A DNA stretch of 64,000 bases from Devosia elaeis (GTDB lineage Bacteria > Pseudomonadota > Alphaproteobacteria > Rhizobiales > Devosiaceae), in assembly GCF_001650025.1 (NCBI RefSeq), contig NZ_LVVY01000071.1, positions 27,073-91,072 on the forward strand. Reading direction: 5' to 3'. A program made the position numbers and the translations under genes. The notes below the pieces were generated by a model, which made no database searches, was not told the DNA's origin, and was given only the letters and a program-made list of their open reading frames with translations. Position 1 is the stretch's first letter, and each line of letters begins with the position of its first letter. This document shows positions 1 through 9,480 of the stretch, in pieces.

Positions 1-2147
1 TGGACCTCGGTGCCTTCGAGGGCGAGCTGGCGCAGGCGGATGTAATAGATGGTCTTGATGCCCTTCTTCCACGCATAGATCTGGGCGCGGTTGATATCGC
101 GGGTGGTCGCGGTATCGCGGAAGAACAGGGTCAGCGACAGGCCCTGGTCGACATGCTGGGTGGCCGCCGCATAGGTGTCGATGATCTTTTCGGGGCCGAT
201 CTCATAGGCATCCTGGTAATAATCCAGGTTGTCATTGGTCATGAAGGCGGCGGGATAATAGACGCGGCCGATCTTGCCTTCCTTGCGGATCTCGATCTTG
301 GAGACGATCGGGTGGATCGAGGCGGTGGCGTGATTGATATAGGAGATCGAGCCGGTGGGCGGCACCGCCTGCAGGTTCTGGTTGTAGAGCCCGGTCAGCA
401 TCACCCTGGCCTTGAGATCCAGCCAGTCTTGCTGGGTCGGGATGTGAATGCCGGCTTGCTCGAAGAGCCCGGCGACGCGCTGGGTGGCGGGCTTCCATTC
501 CCTGGTCGTATATTTGTCGAAATAGGTGCCATCGGCATATTTCGAGTTCTCGAAGCCCTTGAAGGTCTCCTCGCGCTCGGTGGCGATCAGGTTCGAGGCG
601 CGCAGGGCGTGATAGGTCACCGTATAGAAGTAGATATTGGTGAAATCGACGCCTTCCTCCGAGCCGTAGAAGATGCGCTCGCGGGCGAGATAGCCATGCA
701 GGTTCATCTGGCCGAGCCCGATGGCATGGCTTTCGGCATTGCCCCGGGCGATGGAGGGCACCGAGCCGATATTGCTCATGTCCGACACGGCGGTCAGCGC
801 CCGGATCGCGGTTTCGATGGTGCGGCCGAAATCGGATGAATCCATCACCTTGGCGATATTGAGCGAGCCGAGATTGCAGGAAATGTCCTTGCCCAGATGC
901 GCATAGGACAGGTCCTCGTTGAAGGTCGAGGCATCGCTGACCTGGAGGATTTCCGAGCAGAGATTGCTCATGGTGATGCGGCCCGCGATGGGGTTGGCGC
1001 GGTTCACGCTGTCCTCGAACATGATATAGGGATAGCCGCTCTCGAACTGGATTTCGGCGATCACCTGGAAGAAGTCGCGCGCCTTGATCTTCTTCTTGCG
1101 GATGCGCTTGTCCGCCACCATTTCGCGGTATTTCTCGGTGACCGAAATCTCGGTCATCGGCACGCCATAGACGCGTTCCACGTCATAGGGCGAGAACAGG
1201 TACATGTCCTCGTTGTCGCGGGCGAGCTCGAAGGTGATGTCGGGGATGACGACGCCCAGCGACAAGGTCTTGATGCGCACCTTCTCGTCGGCATTTTCGC
1301 GCTTGGTATCGAGGAAGCGCATGATGTCGGGATGGTGGGCGTGCAGATAGACCGCGCCCGCGCCCTGGCGAGCGCCGAGCTGGTTGGCATAGGAAAAGCT
1401 GTCTTCGAGCAGCTTCATCACCGGCAAGACGCCCGAGGACTGGTTCTCGATCTGCTTGATGGGCGCACCCATCTCGCGGATATTGGTGAGGCTCAGCGCC
1501 ACGCCGCCACCGCGCTTGGAAAGCTGCAGGGCCGAGTTAATGGAGCGGCCGATGCTCTCCATATTGTCCTCGACGCGTAGCAGGAAGCACGAGACCAGCT
1601 CGCCGCGCTGCTTCTTGCCGGCATTGAGGAAAGTGGGCGTCGCGGGCTGGAAGCGGCCGGAAATGATCTCGTCGACGAGCTGGCGGGCCAGGGTTTCATC
1701 GCCGCGCGCCAAAGCCAGGGCCACCATGCAGACGCGGTCCTCGTAGCGCTCGAGATAGCGCTTTCCGTCGAAGGTCTTGAGCGTATAGGAGGTGTAATAT
1801 TTGAACGCGCCCAGGAAGGTGGGGAAGCGGAACTTCTGGTCATAGGCGTGGTCGAACAGGTCGCGCACGAAGTTGAAGCTGTATTGATCGAGCACGCCCT
1901 GCTCGTAATAGCCTTCGTCCACGAGGTAGGTCAGTTTCTCGCGCAGATTGTGAAAGAACACCGTGTTCTGGTTCACATGCTGCAAAAAGTATTGATGCGC
2001 CGCCTGGCGATCCTTGTCGAACTGGATCCTGCCCTGCTCGTCATAGAGATTGAGCATGGCATTGAGGGCATGGAAATCCAGCGCCTGATCCTGGTCTTCG
2101 GTCTGTTCCGGCGCCTTGGCCGGTCGATCTAGAATGAGCGTGTCCAA
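1..2147 (-). CDS. nrdE: Class Ib ribonucleoside-diphosphate reductase alpha subunit NrdE (3' end cut by window edge)
   Basis: Catalytic large subunit that reduces ribonucleoside diphosphates to deoxyribonucleotides with the NrdF radical subunit. The reading frame is open from the left edge to about 2147. It carries the NrdE hallmarks: the [15 protein letters not shown] segment with an active-site Cys, the NLCSEI loop with the radical Cys/Glu, and [12 protein letters not shown]. About 715 codons are present and the family is about 714-730 residues, so only the last few residues with the C-terminal redox cysteines are missing. No ATG lies at the expected start. The best candidate is TTG at 2147, overlapping nrdI by 19 bases. 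This is the third gene of nrdH-nrdI-nrdE; nrdF is expected beyond the left edge. Function is confident, the exact start is not. Confidence 0.93.
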   Translation of the reverse strand, partial: MDTLILDRPAKAPEQTEDQDQALDFHALNAMLNLYDEQGRIQFDKDRQAAHQYFLQHVNQNTVFFHNLREKLTYLVDEGYYEQGVLDQYSFNFVRDLFDHAYDQKFRFPTFLGAFKYYTSYTLKTFDGKRYLERYEDRVCMVALALARGDETLARQLVDEIISGRFQPATPTFLNAGKKQRGELVSCFLLRVEDNMESIGRSINSALQLSKRGGGVALSLTNIREMGAPIKQIENQSSGVLPVMKLLEDSFSYANQLGARQGAGAVYLHAHHPDIMRFLDTKRENADEKVRIKTLSLGVVIPDITFELARDNEDMYLFSPYDVERVYGVPMTEISVTEKYREMVADKRIRKKKIKARDFFQVIAEIQFESGYPYIMFEDSVNRANPIAGRITMSNLCSEILQVSDASTFNEDLSYAHLGKDISCNLGSLNIAKVMDSSDFGRTIETAIRALTAVSDMSNIGSVPSIARGNAESHAIGLGQMNLHGYLARERIFYGSEEGVDFTNIYFYTVTYHALRASNLIATEREETFKGFENSKYADGTYFDKYTTREWKPATQRVAGLFEQAGIHIPTQQDWLDLKARVMLTGLYNQNLQAVPPTGSISYINHATASIHPIVSKIEIRKEGKIGRVYYPAAFMTNDNLDYYQDAYEIGPEKIIDTYAAATQHVDQGLSLTLFFRDTATTRDINRAQIYAWKKGIKTIYYIRLRQLALEGTEV

Positions 2148-2533
2148 AACAGGTCCAGTCCTTTTCTGACATTGGCGACATCCTCGTCGGTGCCGAGCAG
2201 CTCGAACCGATAGAGGAGCGGCACCGCGCATTTGCCCGCGACGATGTCGCCGGCCAGGCAATAGGCGGTGCCGAAATTGGTATTGCCCGCGGCGATGACG
2301 CCACGGATGAGGCGGCGATTGGCCTCGATATTGAGGAAGCGGATCACCGGCCTGGGCACCGCGCCCTTGCCGTGGACCCCGCCATAGGTGGGCAGGACCA
2401 GCACATAGGGCGCGCTGACTTCGGGCGGGGCACTGGCCGCATCGACCGGCAGGCGCGTCGCGTCACACCCCAGCTTCCCGACGAAGCGATGGGTGTTTTC
2501 CGAAGTGCTGGAATAATAGACGAGCCCGCCCAT
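2129..2533 (-). CDS. nrdI: NrdI flavodoxin-like ribonucleotide reductase assembly protein
   Basis: Small flavoprotein that supplies oxidant to build the dimanganese-tyrosyl cofactor of NrdF. The 134-residue product begins [15 protein letters not shown], the FMN-binding phosphate loop (SSTSENT), and carries PTYGG and the [14 protein letters not shown] loop typical of NrdI. Length is normal. It starts 6 bases after nrdH and overlaps the probable nrdE start, so it is co-transcribed with both. NrdI is found with manganese-type class Ib reductases, so this enzyme probably uses manganese (family knowledge). Confidence 0.95.
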   Translation of the reverse strand: MGGLVYYSSTSENTHRFVGKLGCDATRLPVDAASAPPEVSAPYVLVLPTYGGVHGKGAVPRPVIRFLNIEANRRLIRGVIAAGNTNFGTAYCLAGDIVAGKCAVPLLYRFELLGTDEDVANVRKGLDLFWTRSF

Positions 2534-2539
2534 CTTCGG

Positions 2540-2761
2540 TCAGGCCAAAGCGCCGATCATGTCCGGGCGGAAGCCGGCCCAGTGCTGGTCGCCGGCGACC
2601 ACCACCGGCACCTGGCGATAGCCCATGGTCTCCACTCGCGCATAGGCGTCGCTGTCCGCCGAAATATCGATGACCTGATAGGGAAGCCCCTTGCGGTCGA
2701 GGGCGCGGGTGGTGGCATGGCACTGCACGCAGGCGGGTTTGGAATAGACAATGATGCTCAT
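2540..2761 (-). CDS. nrdH: NrdH glutaredoxin-like redoxin
   Basis: Electron donor for NrdEF. The 73-residue thioredoxin-fold protein has the redox motif C-V-Q-C at residues 11-14 (SKPACVQC) and the MGYRQVPVV cis-Pro segment, as in NrdH rather than ordinary glutaredoxins. The ATG at 2761 is preceded by GAGGGA about 8 bases upstream. It is the first gene of the nrd operon and lies about 110 bases downstream of the cobalamin riboswitch. Confidence 0.95.
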   Translation of the reverse strand: MSIIVYSKPACVQCHATTRALDRKGLPYQVIDISADSDAYARVETMGYRQVPVVVAGDQHWAGFRPDMIGALA

Positions 2762-2871
2762 CGAAAAATCCCTCGCGGATCATGGGCGGATGCACGAGGA
2801 AAACGGCCGGCCGGCATCTGGCCGCACCTGTCCGTTCGCCTGCCCGGTCATCCCGCCGGTGGACGTCAAAA

Positions 2872-3050
2872 AGCGTTCGAGGCAGGTCTCCTGGCTTGCG
2901 GGTCGCCATTCGTGCCGGCCTTCCCGGGCCCCCGGGCCCAGTGGCATTCTCGACAGAACTCGCCGCTCACAGTTGCGGGGACAGCCCCGGAATTGGCCGC
3001 GCCTTCTGGCATCGGGCCGCACCGGATTCCCGTCTTAGCCGCCATTCCTT
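2872..3050 (-). promoter_or_regulatory. Cobalamin (adenosylcobalamin) riboswitch upstream of nrdHIE
   Basis: On the minus strand the leader contains, in order, the conserved blocks of the B12 riboswitch (Rfam RF00174-like): ACGGGAATCCGGTGC near 3033-3019, GGGGCTGTCCCCGCAACTGTGAGCGG around 2988-2963, ATGCCACTGGG near 2948-2937, GGGAAGGCCGG, and the B12-box AGCCAGGAGACCTGCC at 2896-2881. About 110 bases separate it from nrdH, enough for an expression platform. In this family B12 binding usually lowers expression. Outer boundaries are approximate. Confidence 0.93.
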
Positions 3051-3069
3051 GCGGGTGGCGGAACCTTGA

Positions 3070-3085
3070 ACACTACATATAGTAG
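3070..3085. promoter_or_regulatory. Possible NrdR box in the nrd promoter
   Basis: ACACTACATATAGTAG matches the NrdR consensus ACACWATATATWGTGT at 13 of 16 positions. It sits just upstream of the riboswitch, where the nrd promoter should be. NrdR boxes normally occur in pairs about three helical turns apart. I could not find a clear partner, so this is tentative. Confidence 0.3.
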
Positions 3086-3308
3086 GTAAGCGTAAAGATT
3101 CGCCTAGCGCAACTTCTGCCCGCGTTGCCCAAGTGTTCCTCTTGACGGGGGAAGGGCTTGAGTCGGCGCGGGGTCAGCGGCGGAACGGAACCCAGGCGCC
3201 GCCGGGCGGCCGACATGTGCCGATCCGATGACGCAAGTGGCCTTGCAATAAACTTTTGTCTTGCAAGTTTTCGTGCATGAGCGCATGGTGCCGGCGATGG
3301 AGGAGACC

Positions 3309-4145
3309 ATGTCAGTTCTGGAGCGCGTCAAGGACGCCGCCGAGACGCTTACCCCGGCCGAGCAATTGCTGATCAAGCAGGTGATTGCCAGTCCGCGCGA
3401 CATCGCGCTGGGCACGGCAAGCGGGCTGGCGCGACGCATCGGCGTGCATGAAGCCACCGCCTCGCGCCTCGCCAAGAAACTCGGCTATCCCAATTATGCC
3501 GGATTCCGGGCCGCGATCCAGGAGGAATTCATCGTCCGCACCGATCCGGCGACCCGCGTGCGCAATACGCTGCAGCAGACCAGCGAGGCGGGGCTGATCA
3601 CCGATCTGGTGAGCCGCGAGATCGAGGCCCTGGCTGGATTGCAGCGCTATGTCGACGACGCCAAGCTCCTGGCGGCGGCCCAGGCGCTGCTGAAGGCGCG
3701 GCGCATCTATGTCTTCGCCCGTGGCAATGCCGAGGCGCTGGCCGTGCTGATCGATCGCCGCCTGCGGCGCATGGGCCGCGACACCATCATGCTGGCCGGC
3801 GAAGGCCGGGACCTGGCCGAACGGGTACTGGCCATGAATGGCGACGACGCCATCATCGCCTTCGCCTTTCGCCGCCAGCCCAGTCATTACGCCGCCCTGC
3901 TCAACCGCGCCCGCGCCATGAGCGCGACCTCGGTGGTGATCTCGGGCAGTGTCGGGCCATCGCTGGTGCCGGCCGGCGATCACCTGCTGTTCGCCCCGCG
4001 CACCGGCTCGCAGGATGCGTTCCAGACGCTCACCGTGCCCATGGCCATCTGCAATGCGCTGGTGCTGGCCATGGCCAAGGAAGACCCCAAGGCCTCGCTG
4101 CACTATCTCGAAATTCTGGGCCAGCTCATCGACGCTTTCGACTAA
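3309..4145 (+). CDS. MurR/RpiR family transcriptional regulator
   Basis: DNA-binding regulator of 278 residues with an N-terminal helix-turn-helix at about residues 35-62 (ASGLARRIGVHEATASRLAKKLGY) and a C-terminal SIS domain at about 125-250. SIS domains of this family usually sense phosphorylated sugars. In-frame start codons exist upstream, but ATG 3309 has GGAGGAG five bases before it and gives the usual family N-terminus (MSVLERVKD). It is followed on the same strand by the ABC importer at 4270-8246, which it probably controls. A phosphorylated effector would fit with the histidine phosphatase in that operon (inference). Confidence 0.9.
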   Translation: MSVLERVKDAAETLTPAEQLLIKQVIASPRDIALGTASGLARRIGVHEATASRLAKKLGYPNYAGFRAAIQEEFIVRTDPATRVRNTLQQTSEAGLITDLVSREIEALAGLQRYVDDAKLLAAAQALLKARRIYVFARGNAEALAVLIDRRLRRMGRDTIMLAGEGRDLAERVLAMNGDDAIIAFAFRRQPSHYAALLNRARAMSATSVVISGSVGPSLVPAGDHLLFAPRTGSQDAFQTLTVPMAICNALVLAMAKEDPKASLHYLEILGQLIDAFD

Positions 4146-4269
4146 GGGCGCGCTGGGAGAAGGACATTGGCGCGTCCAATTTCTGCAAGTTCACATGCAT
4201 GTCGTATCCATCGTGCAAATGCGTGTGCATCCATAAGGCGCATGAGGCGCCATTCCTGAGGAGGATTTG

Positions 4270-5400
4270 ATGGACAAGAAAACTTTGCTGCTTTCCACCG
4301 CCCTGCTGGCTCTGGCCGCTCCGGCCCTGGCGCAGAATTACGATCCGGCGCTCGACGCCATGAGCGCCGAGGACTTGCTGCCCTTGGCGCAGCAAGAGGG
4401 CACGGTGACGGTCTATTCGTTCACCAGCCGCATCGCGGCGGTGGAAGCGGCCTTCGAGGCGGCCTATCCGGGCATCGACATGATCAGCCACGACATGAGC
4501 TCGACCGAGCAGATCACCCGGCTCAAGGCCGAGGCGGCCGCCGGCATTGCCAGCGCCGACGTGGTCTATATCTCGGACGCGCCCGTGGTCTTCGCCGAAC
4601 TGCTGGGGCCGGGCCTCGTCACGCCCTATGTGCCGCCCCGCGTCGTGCCGCTGCTCGATGCCCATGAGCGCGAGCCGCTCCTGGCCCAGCGCCTCTCCAC
4701 CAAGGTGCTGATGTATAACGAGCAGGCCAATCCCGATGGCGCCCCGATCAGCAATCTCTGGGAATTGACCACCGCGGACTGGACCGGCCGCGTGATCATG
4801 GTCGATCCGCTGCAGCGCGGCGATTACCTCGACCTGATGACCGAGATCGTGCTGCGCTCCGACGAGATGGAAAGCGCCTATCAGGCCCAGTTCGGCACGC
4901 CCATCAGCCTCGATGACGGGGTCGAAAATGCCGGCCAGCAATTCATCGTCGATCTCTTCGAGAACGACCTGATCCTGGTGTCCTCGACCGATGACGTGAA
5001 TGCCGCCGTCGGCACCCTGGGCCAGGACAATCCGCCGGTCGGCTTCACCTCCTATTCCGACCGCCGCGACAATGAAGACGAAGGCTGGGCCTTGCAGGTG
5101 GCCAATGACGTGACCCCGGCCAACGGCATCATCTTCCCCGCCGTCCTGGCGGTTTCCGCCAATGCGACCCATCCGGCGGCGGCGCGCCTGGTCATCGATT
5201 TCCTCATGGGGGACGACAGCGAGACCGGCGGCGAAGGCTTCAAGCCCTTCTATGTCGCCGGTGACTATGCCACCCGCAGCGATATCGTCAGCCATCCCGA
5301 CGCGGTGCCGCTCGACCAGTTCAACGCCTGGTCGATCGATCCGGTGGCGACCTCGAACCTGCGCCAGGACGTGGGCGACCTCGTCCTCTCCCTGCAATAA
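4270..5400 (+). CDS. ABC transporter substrate-binding protein, ferric/sugar-phosphate (FbpA/AfuA) type
   Basis: Periplasmic binding protein of 376 residues with a clear signal peptide (lysines 3-4, hydrophobic core, ALA cleavage before Gln22). The fold follows bacterial extracellular solute-binding proteins of the iron(III)/AfuA/PhnS group: EGTVTVYSFTSR near the N-terminus, ASADVVYISDAP, and NGIIFPAVLAVSANATHP late. ATG 4270 has GAGGAGGAT upstream. Iron-binding FbpA proteins use two adjacent tyrosines; no Tyr-Tyr pair occurs anywhere here, so iron is doubtful. With an RpiR regulator and a phosphatase as neighbours, a phosphorylated small molecule is an equally good or better guess. Annotation pipelines would probably call it iron(III) transport. 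Confidence 0.85.
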   Translation: MDKKTLLLSTALLALAAPALAQNYDPALDAMSAEDLLPLAQQEGTVTVYSFTSRIAAVEAAFEAAYPGIDMISHDMSSTEQITRLKAEAAAGIASADVVYISDAPVVFAELLGPGLVTPYVPPRVVPLLDAHEREPLLAQRLSTKVLMYNEQANPDGAPISNLWELTTADWTGRVIMVDPLQRGDYLDLMTEIVLRSDEMESAYQAQFGTPISLDDGVENAGQQFIVDLFENDLILVSSTDDVNAAVGTLGQDNPPVGFTSYSDRRDNEDEGWALQVANDVTPANGIIFPAVLAVSANATHPAAARLVIDFLMGDDSETGGEGFKPFYVAGDYATRSDIVSHPDAVPLDQFNAWSIDPVATSNLRQDVGDLVLSLQ

Positions 5401-5456
5401 GCTCTGCAACGGCTCCCGGCATTGTCGCCGGGAGCCATTTCCGGCGGTTCACATTC

Positions 5457-7202
5457 ATGTCTCTGGTTTCCACGCGCGGCGCCGCGCGGCCCCTTCGCAT
5501 CGACGGAAAGCTGGTGCTCAAGCTGGTCGTACTGGCCATATTGGGCGTGCTCGTCGCCGCGCCGCTCTTGCGCATCCTGTTCGAAACGCTTTCGCCCGGC
5601 GCCATCGTCGCCTGGAGCGACGTCACCTCCGGCCGGCTGGCGCGCAACCTGCTCTGGGTGCCGCTCGGCAATACGCTGATCCTGGGCGTGGGTGTCGCCT
5701 GCGGCTGCGTGCTGATCGGCGGCTTCCTCGCCTGGCTGGTGGTGATGACGGACGTGCCCTTCCGCCGCACCATCGGGCTGATGGCCACCCTGCCCTTCAT
5801 GATCCCCAGCTTCGCCACCGCTTTGGCCTGGGGATCGCTGTTCCGCAATGGGCGCGTCGGCGGCCAGACCGGCTTTCTCGAAGGGCTGGGCCTTTCCATT
5901 CCCGACTGGCTCTCCTGGGGCATGGTGCCGACCTTGATCGTCTTGATCGCGCATTATTACTCGCTGGCCTTCACGGTGATCGCCGCCGCCCTCGCCACGG
6001 TCAATTCCGACCTGGTGGAAGCCGCGCAGATGGCCGGCGCCAGGCGCGGCCGCATCCTCATGGGGATCGTGCTGCCCGTGGCGCTGCCCGCCGTGGTCGC
6101 GGGCGCCTCGCTCACCTTTGCCGGCGCCGTCTCCAATTTCGCCGCGCCCGCTCTCCTGGGCCTGCCGGTGCGCATGCAGACCATGGCCACCCGGCTCTAT
6201 GGCCTCATCGAAGTGGGGCAGACCGCGCGCGGCTATGTCATCGCCATCCTGCTGATTGCCGTCTCGGCCCTCTTCCTCTGGCTGGGCAACAAGGTGATTT
6301 CGGGCCGCCGCTCCTATGCCACCATTACCGGCAAGGGCGGCCGAGCCAAGCGCTTCACCCTGGGCAATGCGCGCCTGCCGCTCTTTGCCGTCGCGGCGCT
6401 GATCTGCCTGGCGACGACCATCGTGCCGGTGCTCATCCTCATCGCGTCCTCGCTGGCCCCGTCCTCGTCGGCGCTGTTTTCCAACTGGACGCTGCATTAT
6501 TGGACCGGCGCCTCCAATCCCTCGATCGCCCAGGGGCAGGCGGGGATTTTCTCCAATCCCTTCATCGTCTCGGCCACCGGCCTGACCATGGGCCTCGGCG
6601 TCGCCGTGGCGATCACCACGACGCTGATCGGGCTGATCGTCGCCTTCGTCCTTGCCCGCGACGGCAAGGGGCCGCTGGCCGGCATCATCAACCAGGTCAG
6701 TTTCCTGCCGCTTCTGGTGCCCGGCATCGCCTTCGGCGCGGCCTATATCGCGCTGTTCGGCGCGCCGATCGGCCCCTTTCCGGCGCTCTACGGCACCTTC
6801 GCCCTGCTGCTGATCGCCGGCACGGCCTATCTGTTGCCCTTCTCGGTGCAAACCGGTCGCGCCGTCATCCAGCAGGTCTCCGGCGATCTCGACGAAAGCG
6901 CCCGCATGACCGGGGCGGGCTTTCTGCGCCGCCTCGCCGCCATCACCGTGCCGCTGGCGAGCCGGGGCCTCGCCGCCGGCGGCCTGATCGTCTTCGTCAA
7001 GATCATGCGCGATCTCTCGCTGGTGGTGCTGCTGTTCACCCCGACCATGCCGGTGCTGTCGGTCCTGGCCTATCGCTATGCCTCCGAAGGCTTCACTCAA
7101 TTCGCCAATGCCATAACCGTCGTGATCCTGGTGATCTCGATTGCCGCGACCCTCTTGGCCAATCAATTGCAGGCCAAGTCGCAGCCCTGGCTCAAATCGT
7201 AA
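5457..7202 (+). CDS. ABC transporter permease with two fused MetI domains (FbpB type)
   Basis: Inner-membrane permease of 581 residues made of two tandem permease modules, about six transmembrane helices each. Each half carries the EAA coupling loop: EAAQMAGARRGRILMGIVLP in the first and ESARMTGAGFLRRLAAITVP in the second. Fusion of both halves in one chain is typical of FbpB/AfuB systems. It starts 57 bases after the binding-protein gene and ends 10 bases before the ATPase gene, so it belongs to the same operon. Substrate is not readable from this chain. Confidence 0.9.
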   Translation: MSLVSTRGAARPLRIDGKLVLKLVVLAILGVLVAAPLLRILFETLSPGAIVAWSDVTSGRLARNLLWVPLGNTLILGVGVACGCVLIGGFLAWLVVMTDVPFRRTIGLMATLPFMIPSFATALAWGSLFRNGRVGGQTGFLEGLGLSIPDWLSWGMVPTLIVLIAHYYSLAFTVIAAALATVNSDLVEAAQMAGARRGRILMGIVLPVALPAVVAGASLTFAGAVSNFAAPALLGLPVRMQTMATRLYGLIEVGQTARGYVIAILLIAVSALFLWLGNKVISGRRSYATITGKGGRAKRFTLGNARLPLFAVAALICLATTIVPVLILIASSLAPSSSALFSNWTLHYWTGASNPSIAQGQAGIFSNPFIVSATGLTMGLGVAVAITTTLIGLIVAFVLARDGKGPLAGIINQVSFLPLLVPGIAFGAAYIALFGAPIGPFPALYGTFALLLIAGTAYLLPFSVQTGRAVIQQVSGDLDESARMTGAGFLRRLAAITVPLASRGLAAGGLIVFVKIMRDLSLVVLLFTPTMPVLSVLAYRYASEGFTQFANAITVVILVISIAATLLANQLQAKSQPWLKS

Positions 7203-7211
7203 GTCATCCCC

Positions 7212-8246
7212 ATGATCCGCATCGAAAATCTCGTGAAATCCTTCGGCGCCTTCAATGCCGTCGACGACATCTCCCTCAGCGTGCCCGAGGGCGCCTTCCT
7301 GGTCCTGGTCGGCCCGTCCGGCTGCGGCAAATCCACCATGCTGCGCATGCTGGCAGGGCTGGAGACGCCCAGCGGCGGCACCATCGCCTTCGGCGACAGG
7401 ATCGTTTCGGACGGCAATCGCGGCTGGACCATCGATCCGGCGCAACGCGATACCGGCCTGGTCTTCCAGTCCTATGCGCTCTGGCCGCATATGAGCGTGG
7501 CCGGCAATGTCGATTGGCCGCTCAAGATCGCCGGCATGGCCAGGCCCGAGCGCCAGGCGCGTGTCGCCGAAGTGCTGACCATGCTGGGCATCGCGCCCCT
7601 GGCCACGCGCTATCCCAACGAGATTTCCGGCGGCCAGCAGCAGCGCGTGGCCATTGCCCGCATGATCGCGCCCCGGCCCTCGATCCTGCTCTTCGACGAG
7701 CCGCTCTCCAATCTCGATGCCAAATTGCGCGTGGAAATGCGCACCGAATTGCTGCGCGTCCATCGCGCCACCGGCGCCACCTCGGTCTATGTGACCCATG
7801 ACCAGGTGGAGGCCATGACCATGGCCAGCCATGTCGCCGTGCTCAACCAGGGCCGGGTGGAGCAATTCGGCACCCCCGAGGACCTGGTGCGGAACCCCGC
7901 CACCGCCTTCGTCGCCACCTTTGTCGGCACGCCGCCGGCCAATCTCGTGCCAGTCTCGGTCCTGCCGCGGGAACGGGCGGCGAGCCTGCCCGCCCAAGCC
8001 TCGGCCATGTACCGGCCCGAAGACCTCTCGGTCAGCGCCATTCCTATCGAGGGGAGCCTGGCTTTCGACTTCGCCGAGGCCAGCCCCGTTGCCGGGCGCA
8101 CCATGCTGACGGGCATAAGCGACAGCCTGCGCATCACCGCCGTGGTCGATGCCGCGCCGCGTTTCGCCGTCGGCGACAAGGTGCATTTCGTCCTGCCGGA
8201 GGCGCCCGCCGCGCTGTTCGGCGCCAACGGGGAGCGCCTGTCATGA
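7212..8246 (+). CDS. ABC transporter ATP-binding protein (FbpC/AfuC type)
   Basis: ATPase of 344 residues that powers the importer. Walker A GPSGCGKST at 34-42, Q-loop FQSY at 85-88, signature SGGQQ at 139-143, Walker B ILLFDEP at 158-164 and switch His in YVTHDQ are all present. The C-terminal ~110 residues form the TOBE-type regulatory extension of FbpC/PotA-like ATPases. Its stop overlaps the start of the phosphatase gene in an ATGA, which implies translational coupling with 8243-8845. Confidence 0.92.
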   Translation: MIRIENLVKSFGAFNAVDDISLSVPEGAFLVLVGPSGCGKSTMLRMLAGLETPSGGTIAFGDRIVSDGNRGWTIDPAQRDTGLVFQSYALWPHMSVAGNVDWPLKIAGMARPERQARVAEVLTMLGIAPLATRYPNEISGGQQQRVAIARMIAPRPSILLFDEPLSNLDAKLRVEMRTELLRVHRATGATSVYVTHDQVEAMTMASHVAVLNQGRVEQFGTPEDLVRNPATAFVATFVGTPPANLVPVSVLPRERAASLPAQASAMYRPEDLSVSAIPIEGSLAFDFAEASPVAGRTMLTGISDSLRITAVVDAAPRFAVGDKVHFVLPEAPAALFGANGERLS

Positions 8247-8845
8247 AGCGCTTGCTGCTGGTGCGCCATGGCGAATCGGAATGGAACGCGGTTCGCCGCC
8301 TGCAGGGCCAGGCCGATATCGGCCTTTCCGAGAAAGGCGAGGCCCAGGCGCGCGCCCTGGCGCCCATGGTGGAACAATTGGCGCCCGACCTGGTGATCAC
8401 CTCCGACCTGCGCCGCGCCCGCCACACCGCCGAACTGCTCGGCTTTCCCGATGCCCGGCCCGAGCCGGACCTGCGCGAGGTCGATGTCGGCGACTGGACC
8501 GGCCAGGAGATCGCCCGCATCATCGCCGACCAGCCCGATGCCTATCGCGGCTGGCGGGCCGGCAGTTTCGCACCGCCGGGGGGCGAGGACTGGGCCGATT
8601 TCTGCGCCCGCACCGCCCGCGCCACCCAGGCGGCCGCCAGCTCCGCCGACCGCCTGCTGGTGATCTGCCATGGCGGCGTCATCCGCGCCTTGCTGCAGAC
8701 CCTGCTCGATCTCTCGCCGCGCCGCATCATTCCCGTCGGCCCGGCCAGCCTCACCATCCTCGCCAGCAAACAAGGCGAGAGCGTCATGCGCCTCGAAGTG
8801 TTCAACTATGCGCCCGGCGGCCCCATATTGGACGCGCCGGACTAG
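8243..8845 (+). CDS. Histidine phosphatase family protein
   Basis: A 200-residue phosphoglycerate-mutase-like phosphatase. The catalytic RHG is at residues 8-10 (LVRHGESEWN), the second catalytic His is in ICHGG, and the acid residue lies in the LREVDVGDWTG loop. The start overlaps the end of the ABC ATPase gene by four bases, so it is co-translated with the importer. Likely role: dephosphorylating the imported compound or a downstream metabolite (inference). Members act on phosphosugars, phosphonucleosides and cofactor precursors, so the substrate cannot be named. Confidence 0.88.
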   Translation: MKRLLLVRHGESEWNAVRRLQGQADIGLSEKGEAQARALAPMVEQLAPDLVITSDLRRARHTAELLGFPDARPEPDLREVDVGDWTGQEIARIIADQPDAYRGWRAGSFAPPGGEDWADFCARTARATQAAASSADRLLVICHGGVIRALLQTLLDLSPRRIIPVGPASLTILASKQGESVMRLEVFNYAPGGPILDAPD

Positions 8846-8865
8846 CTCTGCTCACTGGCGGTCGC

Positions 8866-9276
8866 TCACCGCGATCCCGGCACGGCGGCGGGTGGCCTAT
8901 ACTGCGCGGGGCCGTCAGTGGTCGTGAAGCGTTCGGTAACCCAGCCTTCGAGTGTCGGATTGAGATCGACCAGCAGCCACCCATCCTGGCGGTCGAGCAC
9001 GCGCAATCGGGTGCCGCGCGGCAGCGCGGTGATCAGATCGGCCGCCTGGCTCGGGGCGTGGCGCACATTGAGCGAGGCGACATTGACGAAGCGCGGCACG
9101 TCGAGCGGCACCGATGCGGGCGATGCCTGCGTCGCGGTCCGTGGGGCCGCCGGCTTCGCCGCGGAGGGGGCGGGGCGATCCGCATTCCCCATGATGCCGA
9201 ACTGGAAAATGCCGAAGGCCAGAAGCCCGAGAATGGCCCAGCCGACAAGGTTCGAATTCTGCTTCTTCCTGGCCAT
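8866..9276 (-). CDS. Membrane-anchored SH3-domain protein
   Basis: Hypothetical 136-residue protein. One transmembrane segment at about residues 10-28 (LVGWAILGLLAFGIFQFGIMG) is followed by a Pro/Ala-rich linker, then a bacterial SH3 (SH3b/SH3_3) domain at about 62-115, seen in VNVASLNVRHAPS, ALPRGTRLRVLD and GWLLVDLN..EGWVTERF. Such domains often bind cell-wall components. It is convergent with the phosphatase gene and divergent from the AsmA gene, and appears to be a single-gene unit. Confidence 0.8.
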   Translation of the reverse strand: MARKKQNSNLVGWAILGLLAFGIFQFGIMGNADRPAPSAAKPAAPRTATQASPASVPLDVPRFVNVASLNVRHAPSQAADLITALPRGTRLRVLDRQDGWLLVDLNPTLEGWVTERFTTTDGPAQYRPPAAVPGSR

Positions 9277-9480
9277 TCATACGCACCTGTTCACCCGCCC
9301 ATATTGCGGCAAGCCTCTTAACAGATGGCGTATGGCAGGCGTGTCCACCTCCCGCGAACCGGGCCTGCGGACCGCCCTCGCCCTTATTTGGTAATGCTCG
9401 GCCATTAACCATACGTGGTGATTCTCGGCGTCATGGTCGGTAATCGGCATGGGGCCGGAAGCGCTTGGGGAGGAATGGGC

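Noticed and set aside
2751..3069. Plus-strand frames opposite the nrd leader
   Set aside because: They lie over the cobalamin riboswitch and have no family features.
5162..8186. Very long overlapping frames on both strands across the permease and ATPase genes
   Set aside because: Compositionally biased shadows; the permease and ATPase frames carry all the motifs.
9405..9412. CtrA half site TTAACCAT upstream of the AsmA gene
   Set aside because: Eight bases with no second half at the right spacing; too likely by chance.
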